DNA from: Citrobacter sp. JGM124
GTDB taxonomy: Bacteria > Pseudomonadota > Gammaproteobacteria > Enterobacterales > Enterobacteriaceae
DNA: 64,000 nt
Direction of reading: 5' to 3'
NCBI RefSeq assembly: GCF_018257795.1
Contig: NZ_JAERJD010000008.1
Span: forward strand, 62,001-126,000
Positions 58,913 through 64,000 of the stretch are shown piece by piece. Position numbers and translations under genes: made by a program. Within the stretch, counting starts at the first letter, position 1, and the number at the start of each line of letters is the position of its first letter. The notes under the pieces were generated by a model. It saw only the letters and a list, made by a program, of their open reading frames with translations. It did no database searches and was not told where the DNA came from.

Positions 58913-58973
58913 AATAAGACTAAGTATGTATTGGGTCAATATTTTGTTTCTGTTTTATTTAAATTTTACACTC

Positions 58974-59963
58974 TCAGGCCTGTGCAGTTTCGTCGGCAGG
59001 AAATTTTACGCCAGTTTGCTGGCGAATCTCTGTCGACAAGGCAGAAGTGATGCGAGATATTTTTAACGCTGGATGTTCAATGTGCTTATTTTCTATTAGA
59101 CAGGCAAAGGCCTCTGCTTCATACAGCATGGTATTAATATGCTGAGGCTGGCTGAGATTTTGTGGTTTTTCACCACGAGGAATAAAGGTAACGCTCTGGC
59201 ATTCAGACAACTTCTCGATGACCAGGGAACCTGCTTCACCTTGAATTTCACTCGCCAGTACGGAGTCGCTGACTTTAGAGTGTAGCAGCGTAACGTCAAA
59301 GTCACCGTAATGCAGTAATACCGAACCATGGGCATCGACGCCACTCTCTAGTAATGAAGCGCTGGCCTTTACTGTCGCAGGTTCTCCCCACAAGGTGGCG
59401 GCGGAAGCCAGAACATAAAAACCGATATCCATGATTGATCCATTTGAAAACAGAGGGTTAAAGGTATTCGGGTGTTCTCCGTCAAGATAACGCTGATAAC
59501 GAGAAGAGTACTGGCAATAATTCAGTGTGGCCTTACGAATTTTACCTATCTTCGGTAACGCCTGTTGCAGGGCAATAAAGTTTGGCAAACTGGCCGTTTT
59601 AAAGGCCTCAAAAAGTACTACCTGATTTTCCCGGGCACAGGCAATCACTTCTTCTGCTTCCCGTAGGTTTGAGGCCAGTGGTTTTTCACAAATCACATGC
59701 TTTTTATGGCGCAGGAACAGCATGCTCTGTTGCGCATGGAGTGAATTCGGGCTGGCAATATAGACCGCATCAATCGCATCGCTGGCGGCCATCTCTGCAA
59801 GGGAGGTGAACAGGTGCTCTACAGGATAATCACTGGCAAATGCCTGGGCCTGCTCCAGGGTCCGAGAGTAAACGGCATTAAGTTTGTACTTGCCAGTTTC
59901 ATGAGCAGCATCCACAAACTGGCGGGTTATCCAGTTCGTGCCAACGACAGCGAAACGTATCAT
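58974..59963 (-). CDS. ygjR: Gfo/Idh/MocA oxidoreductase YgjR
   Basis: A 329-residue NAD(P)-dependent dehydrogenase. The Rossmann start is MIRFAVVGTNWITRQFVDAA, EKP at the usual place (VICEKPLASNL) and the catalytic-type motif IMDIGFYVL. It matches E. coli YgjR, whose substrate is unknown. The start at 59963 is chosen because the Rossmann strand begins there; the frame extends to 60053. E. coli has ygjQ between ygjR and ygjP; it is missing here. Confidence 0.9.
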   Translation of the reverse strand: MIRFAVVGTNWITRQFVDAAHETGKYKLNAVYSRTLEQAQAFASDYPVEHLFTSLAEMAASDAIDAVYIASPNSLHAQQSMLFLRHKKHVICEKPLASNLREAEEVIACARENQVVLFEAFKTASLPNFIALQQALPKIGKIRKATLNYCQYSSRYQRYLDGEHPNTFNPLFSNGSIMDIGFYVLASAATLWGEPATVKASASLLESGVDAHGSVLLHYGDFDVTLLHSKVSDSVLASEIQGEAGSLVIEKLSECQSVTFIPRGEKPQNLSQPQHINTMLYEAEAFACLIENKHIEHPALKISRITSALSTEIRQQTGVKFPADETAQA

Positions 59964-60003
59964 AGACTGGGATATTCTCCATAAAGTTGAAAGTAGCGGG
60001 TCA

Positions 60004-60504
60004 TCAGGCCGTGTCAGGTAATGATAACTGAGTGAGCCAAAGACGGGTATCAAACTCTAGCTGGTGATATTGTGGTTCCATATGACAACATAATGAGTAA
60101 AACGCTTTGTTGTGATCTTTCTCTTTCAGATGGGCAAGTTCATGCACCACAATCATCCGTAGGAATGCTTCCGGAGCCTGACGGAAAATGGTCGCAACAC
60201 GGATTTCTGCTTTGGCCTTTAGTTTATTACCCTGAACCCTTGAAAGGGCCGTATGCAAACCAAGCGCGTTATTCAGAACATGTATTTTACTATCAAAAAT
60301 AACTTTATTAATGGGTGATGCATTACGCAAAAACTGGTTTTTCAAGGTTTGAGTGTACTGATAAAGTGCTTTATCGGTCGTGATGTCATGGTACTGTGGG
60401 TAGCGCTTTTCCAGCACTTTGCCGAGACGCTCTTCGGCAATCAGTATGCGAACCTGTGCCAGTAAACTTTCAGGGTATCCATTCAAATAAATTAATTCGC
60501 TCAT
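60004..60504 (-). CDS. ygjP: YgjP, zinc metallopeptidase-like protein
   Basis: A 166-residue protein of the YgjP/DUF45 family with the zinc motif HELAH (121-125). The third ligand region KDHNKAFYSLCCHMEPQY follows. It matches E. coli YgjP almost throughout. Its physiological substrate is unknown. It is divergent from rlmG with a 211-base gap. Confidence 0.93.
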   Translation of the reverse strand: MSELIYLNGYPESLLAQVRILIAEERLGKVLEKRYPQYHDITTDKALYQYTQTLKNQFLRNASPINKVIFDSKIHVLNNALGLHTALSRVQGNKLKAKAEIRVATIFRQAPEAFLRMIVVHELAHLKEKDHNKAFYSLCCHMEPQYHQLEFDTRLWLTQLSLPDTA

Positions 60505-60715
60505 GCTTTTCTCAGACTAAAGGGGAAAAAAGGGTATACTCTCGCCCCCATTCCGGGGAGATACCATCCGTCATACTTCAAATTATTGCCAGGGTATTGC
60601 CTGTCATATGCTCACCGACCATAGGTTTTCCTGTGTAATTGGTGGTATTGCGTGAGATCTGCAATTTATTTGAACGAGTAAGAGATGACTAAAACTTTAC
60701 CATTCAGGAGGGCCG

Positions 60716-61852
60716 ATGAGCCAATTAGACAGCGGTTTTCGTTCACTGACGCTGCAACGTTTTCCACAAACGGACGACGTTAACCCACTTCAAGCCTGGG
60801 AAGCGGCAGATGATTACCTGTTACAGCAGGTAGACGAGCTGAAACCTGTCGGCCCGGTATTAATTTTTAATGATACTTTTGGGGCACTTGCCTGTGTGCT
60901 GGCCGACCATAAACCTTACAGCATCAGTGACTCTTATCTCAGTGAGTTAGCCACGCGGCAGAATCTGAATATCAATGATATTCCCGAAAACAGTGTTACT
61001 TTTCTTGATAGTACGGCTAATTATCCAGAAAATCCTGATTTGGTACTGATCAAGATTCCTAAAACGCTGGCGTTACTTGAACAGCAGCTACGGGCCTTAC
61101 GACGTGTTATCACGCCACAGACACGCATTATTGCAGGGGCTAAAGCACGGGATATTCATAACTCCACCCTGGCACTGTTTGAAAAAATAATCGGCCCGAC
61201 TACCACCACACTCGCATGGAAAAAAGCGCGTCTGATTAACACCACATTCAGTAACCCTAAACTGAGTGAAGCGCCAGAAACGTTGAGCTGGCCGTTGGAG
61301 GGAACGTCATGGACAATTCATAACCATGCGAACGTTTTTTCCCGCACGGGGCTTGATATCGGAGCTCGTTTCTTTATTGAACATCTCCCTCAGGATCTGG
61401 AAGGTGAGATTGTTGATTTAGGTTGTGGTAATGGTGTTATTGGCCTGACGTTACTGGAAAACAGTCCTCAGGCCCGAGTCGTGTTTGTGGATGAATCACC
61501 GATGGCGGTTGCTTCTAGCCGGCTCAATGTTGAAACCAACTTGCCAGAAGAGATAGCTCGCTGTGAATTTATGATTAATAACGGGTTGTCAGGTGTTGAA
61601 CCGTTCAGTTTCAATGCGGTACTGTGTAATCCTCCATTTCACCAGCAACATGCACTCACCGACCAAATTGCCTGGGAAATGTTTCACCACGCGCGCCGCT
61701 GCCTGAAAATAAATGGTGAGTTATACATCGTGGCAAACCGCCATTTGGATTACTTCCGGAAACTGAAGAAGATCTTCGGGAACTGCACCACGATTGCCAC
61801 CAACAGTAAGTTCGTTGTGCTGAAGGCAGTAAAATTAGGTCGTAATCGTTAA
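60716..61852 (+). CDS. rlmG: 23S rRNA G1835 N2-methyltransferase
   Basis: RlmG methylates the exocyclic amine of G1835 of 23S rRNA. The 378 residues equal E. coli RlmG. An inactive N-terminal methyltransferase-like domain (about 1-190) precedes the catalytic domain with the SAM motif [16 protein letters not shown] and the NPPF catalytic loop ([11 protein letters not shown]). GGAGGG is just before the ATG. Confidence 0.97.
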   Translation: MSQLDSGFRSLTLQRFPQTDDVNPLQAWEAADDYLLQQVDELKPVGPVLIFNDTFGALACVLADHKPYSISDSYLSELATRQNLNINDIPENSVTFLDSTANYPENPDLVLIKIPKTLALLEQQLRALRRVITPQTRIIAGAKARDIHNSTLALFEKIIGPTTTTLAWKKARLINTTFSNPKLSEAPETLSWPLEGTSWTIHNHANVFSRTGLDIGARFFIEHLPQDLEGEIVDLGCGNGVIGLTLLENSPQARVVFVDESPMAVASSRLNVETNLPEEIARCEFMINNGLSGVEPFSFNAVLCNPPFHQQHALTDQIAWEMFHHARRCLKINGELYIVANRHLDYFRKLKKIFGNCTTIATNSKFVVLKAVKLGRNR

Positions 61853-62195
61853 GTCGTGAATGTTAAATGGGTGCCCTGAGCTATTGCTTGCAGGGCATCT
61901 CACTTGAACTACGACTGATCAAGGATTATGCCCGGCACGGGTGATCATGTTGTCTGCACCAGATATTGTATTGCCGTTAATTAATATATACAGCCCTTTA
62001 CCATCCAGGCGCTGATGCTCCAGCCTGTCGTTTTCGCTGAATTACATAATTATTTAATATTATAGATATTAATGATGTTAACGGGTATTTAAATAACCAT
62101 TAAAAATATCAATAATATTTTTTGATAGAACGAATGAATATATTGATTATAGACTAATGGGGTGTTAAAACCATTCTTTATAATCGGGGCGGTAA
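61853..62195. other. 343-bp gap after rlmG
   Basis: No gene. The first part holds TGCAGGGCATC-type sequence after rlmG; from about 62040 it becomes very AT-rich and probably holds the promoter of the next gene. Confidence 0.5.
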
Positions 62196-63101
62196 ATGAT
62201 TAGGGCTTTTTATAATTTTAACTCCACACCTTTATATCATACTGAGAATAATCATTCTGATGCTATGAATAAAAGTGGGCAGGTTGTCGGTAATATAAAT
62301 AAAGTGCGTAATGACGCAGCTATTTCCATTGATCCGCATGCCAATTTAAAAAAAGGAATTGTATTTGATAAAGGGTGTTACTCTCATTTACGCTCAGTCT
62401 CATGCTATGCTATGGACGACTTGTTTTCTTCAGTGTTTCATTCTGGACCTTCAAAAAGCAGCAATATCAGTACATTAAGCAGTGAACTGGTATATGAAAA
62501 ATCAATTATTGACTCGCTATTACGGGAAATTAAAATTACCGGTGATATCATACAGAGCTTACAGCATGTTCATGTAGGCAGGGCTGCTGGGTTTGATAAC
62601 GGTACTGAAATTACCACAAAATATTTATCTCACCGACGTAATACAGAGTGCCACTGGAGTGGTTTGATATTATTTCCCTGTCGGGATGAGATCATCAGGT
62701 CATCGCATCAATTAGTTAATCCTGAGCTGGAACAACAGGTTTTCTTGACTCCTGATGGTCAAAAAGAGTGGCACAGAATTGGCCTGAAGATTGCACACGT
62801 TGAAATTGACAGATATACATTAAATTCGATATTTTCAGCATTCAATAAAGTTTTCAACGAAAATAAAACCAACGCAAAATTCATTGTGGCACTTATTGCA
62901 TTTTATTTGCGAAATCACTGGGCACAAATACCTCCGGATAATATAAAAACAAATAACTTAACGGCGTGTTCCTCTCAGTATTCCGAGTTGCTGGCGACGG
63001 GGAAGATTATTGCTGATTTATTAGCTCGTGATGACCTTAAGATTTCTATAGACAAACAGCTGGCTTTTTTATATTGGCATGAGCGTGTGAATCACAAATA
63101 A
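62196..63101 (+). CDS. Orphan protein of unknown function
   Basis: A 301-residue protein that I do not recognise. It has no signal peptide, transmembrane segment or known motif. The first 60 residues are polar, Asn/Ser/His-rich and probably disordered, as in secreted effectors, but no secretion genes are nearby. The middle has a coil-like helix (SELVYEKSIIDSLLREIKIT) and the C-terminal half is helical with ALIAFYLRNHWAQIPP. AT-rich flanks and codon choice unlike rlmG or hdeD suggest a late arrival. The frame is intact and a GGGGCGG precedes the ATG, so it is probably expressed. Confidence 0.7.
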   Translation: MIRAFYNFNSTPLYHTENNHSDAMNKSGQVVGNINKVRNDAAISIDPHANLKKGIVFDKGCYSHLRSVSCYAMDDLFSSVFHSGPSKSSNISTLSSELVYEKSIIDSLLREIKITGDIIQSLQHVHVGRAAGFDNGTEITTKYLSHRRNTECHWSGLILFPCRDEIIRSSHQLVNPELEQQVFLTPDGQKEWHRIGLKIAHVEIDRYTLNSIFSAFNKVFNENKTNAKFIVALIAFYLRNHWAQIPPDNIKTNNLTACSSQYSELLATGKIIADLLARDDLKISIDKQLAFLYWHERVNHK

Positions 63102-63208
63102 AAATCTGGCAGGTTTTAAATAGTCTTTTTTGGGGGGGCGATGTATTAATAATGGTGCGGGAGTGCCGGGCTCCAGAATATTAATAGAATACGTATTTTT
63201 AATCAGAT

Positions 63209-63252
63209 CTGACTAGCCCTGTATTAGAGTCAACATAATCAGGGCTAGTCAG
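63209..63252. other. Perfect 13-bp hairpin
   Basis: CTGACTAGCCCTG (63209-63221) and CAGGGCTAGTCAG (63240-63252) pair perfectly around an 18-base loop. It lies between the convergent orphan gene and hdeD, without a T-run, so it could close both transcripts. Confidence 0.6.
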
Positions 63253-63264
63253 TAATACTGATAA

Positions 63265-63837
63265 CTAACGGTTCACACGGAACAGGTTAGCAATCTGGAA
63301 GATGGCAAAAGAGCTAAATAGCAGTTCAATACCCACAACTACGGTGACTAGCGTTATCGACATTTCAGGGTTGGCTGTTGCCAGCATAACGGCAATAATC
63401 AAGTCTAATGCCCCAATAACAATCTGCAACCAGGACCCATTTTTACCCCCAAGCTTAAAGCCGACAGAGATACGCAAAATACCACCAATCGCAAACAATA
63501 CCGCCAGCATCATTGACATGGTCATAATGCCCACAACGGGATCGGTGATAAATACATAACCCAGAATAAAGTAGGCAATCCCTAACAGAATTGAACCAAG
63601 CATTGGCAGAAAGTTATGGCTGCGGTTAATGACCATGCCACTGATTAAGGCAACCCCACTCAGAATAAACAGAAATCCGACCAGGGTACTGAGAGCCGCA
63701 CCAGAAGCAAAGGGATTAATCAGGCAAAAAATACCGCCCAATAGTAACAGAAAGGCCACTACCAGCATTAATGTCCGCTGTTTTTTTATAAAATCCGGGT
63801 CCAGATTAAGTAGTTTCTTGCGATCAATATTTAACAT
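63265..63837 (-). CDS. hdeD: HdeD-like acid-resistance membrane protein
   Basis: A 190-residue inner-membrane protein with six helices matching E. coli HdeD (190). The conserved SGVALISGMVINRSHNFLPMLG and KNGSWLQIVIGALDLIIAV are visible. E. coli HdeD contributes to acid resistance at high cell density. The start at 63837 (GGAGTG before it) is chosen by homology; the frame extends to 63909. The hdeAB genes are not adjacent. Confidence 0.88.
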   Translation of the reverse strand: MLNIDRKKLLNLDPDFIKKQRTLMLVVAFLLLLGGIFCLINPFASGAALSTLVGFLFILSGVALISGMVINRSHNFLPMLGSILLGIAYFILGYVFITDPVVGIMTMSMMLAVLFAIGGILRISVGFKLGGKNGSWLQIVIGALDLIIAVMLATANPEMSITLVTVVVGIELLFSSFAIFQIANLFRVNR

Positions 63838-63939
63838 CGTAGCACTCCATTGTTTATCGAGTATGTCTATTCGCGATACTGCAAATTGTCCGGGTATAGT
63901 GCCTGGCAATAATCGTAGACTGGATACTTATTGCATGTA

Positions 63940-64000
63940 TCAGGCACGAGTTGCCAGAATAACGCCAGAGGCTTTAACTAGCGCGATGACTTCATTACCT
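63940..64000 (-). CDS. Mop/TOBE-domain protein, C-terminal end (cut by window edge)
   Basis: At the right edge an open minus-strand frame encodes GNEVIALVKASGVILATRA before a TGA at 63940-63942. This is the typical last strand of a molybdate-binding Mop/TOBE domain, as in small molbindins and ModE. Only 19 residues are visible, so the full protein cannot be named. Confidence 0.6.
   Translation of the reverse strand, partial: GNEVIALVKASGVILATRA

Overview
The window is chromosomal DNA from a motile member of the Enterobacterales. Gene content and order follow the E. coli hflC-yjeT-purA-rnr-rlmB ... yjfN-yjfP-rpsF-priB-rpsR-rplI-ytfB-fklB-cycA-ytfF ... qorB/qorR ... cysQ-ytfK-ytfL ... msrA-tamA-tamB-ytfP-ppa-fbp-mpl backbone, and most backbone proteins can be aligned to their E. 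coli counterparts by eye. The genus cannot be fixed from the sequence alone. A sigma-28-type promoter in front of a chemoreceptor indicates a flagellated organism. No tRNA, rRNA, CRISPR array, insertion sequence or prophage was found.

Layout. 1-6.4 kb: end of hflC, yjeT, purA, rnr and rlmB; nsrR, which lies between purA and rnr in E. coli, is not recognisable. 6.5-8.4 kb: a TetR regulator and an MFS exporter. 8.6-18.1 kb: an eight-gene catabolic island with a ribose-type ABC importer (periplasmic binding protein, fused double ATPase, permease), a three-domain protein resembling D-apionate lactonase (ApnL), a Gfo/Idh/MocA dehydrogenase resembling D-apiose dehydrogenase (ApsD), an aldo/keto reductase, a rhodanese-type sulfurtransferase and an SDR dehydrogenase. 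18.2-25 kb: yjfN, yjfP, the S6/PriB/S18/L9 operon, ytfB, fklB and cycA. 25-31 kb: ytfF with an AraC regulator, qorB/qorR, a MerR/MFS divergent pair and an Rpn-family nuclease. 31.3-34 kb: cysQ, ytfK, ytfL.

34.3-41.8 kb is a second island, placed between ytfL and msrA, which are close neighbours in E. coli. It is a divergent regulon. On the minus strand are an NMT1/THI5-type binding protein, a short M24 metalloprotein, an ABC ATPase, a permease, a LacI repressor and an M20 amidohydrolase. On the plus strand are a glutamine-amidotransferase-like protein and a nitrilase-superfamily hydrolase. Two near-identical LacI-type palindromes sit in the shared intergenic region. The set suggests uptake and hydrolytic breakdown of a small amide-containing compound, but the substrate is unknown.

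41.8-53.7 kb: msrA, tamAB, ytfP, ppa, a chemoreceptor, fbp and mpl. At mpl the gene order jumps, relative to E. coli, to the yqjF-yqjK-yqjE-yqjD-yqjC-mzrA-yqjA block. That block is followed directly by alx (with a yybP-ykoY manganese riboswitch), ygjR, ygjP and rlmG; the exu/uxa and sstT genes of E. coli are absent. The right end holds an orphan 301-residue protein of unknown function, hdeD and the last codons of a Mop/TOBE-domain protein.

The best candidates for something undescribed are the apiose-like island without any recognised lower pathway, the LacI-controlled amide-hydrolase island, and the orphan protein near the right end.
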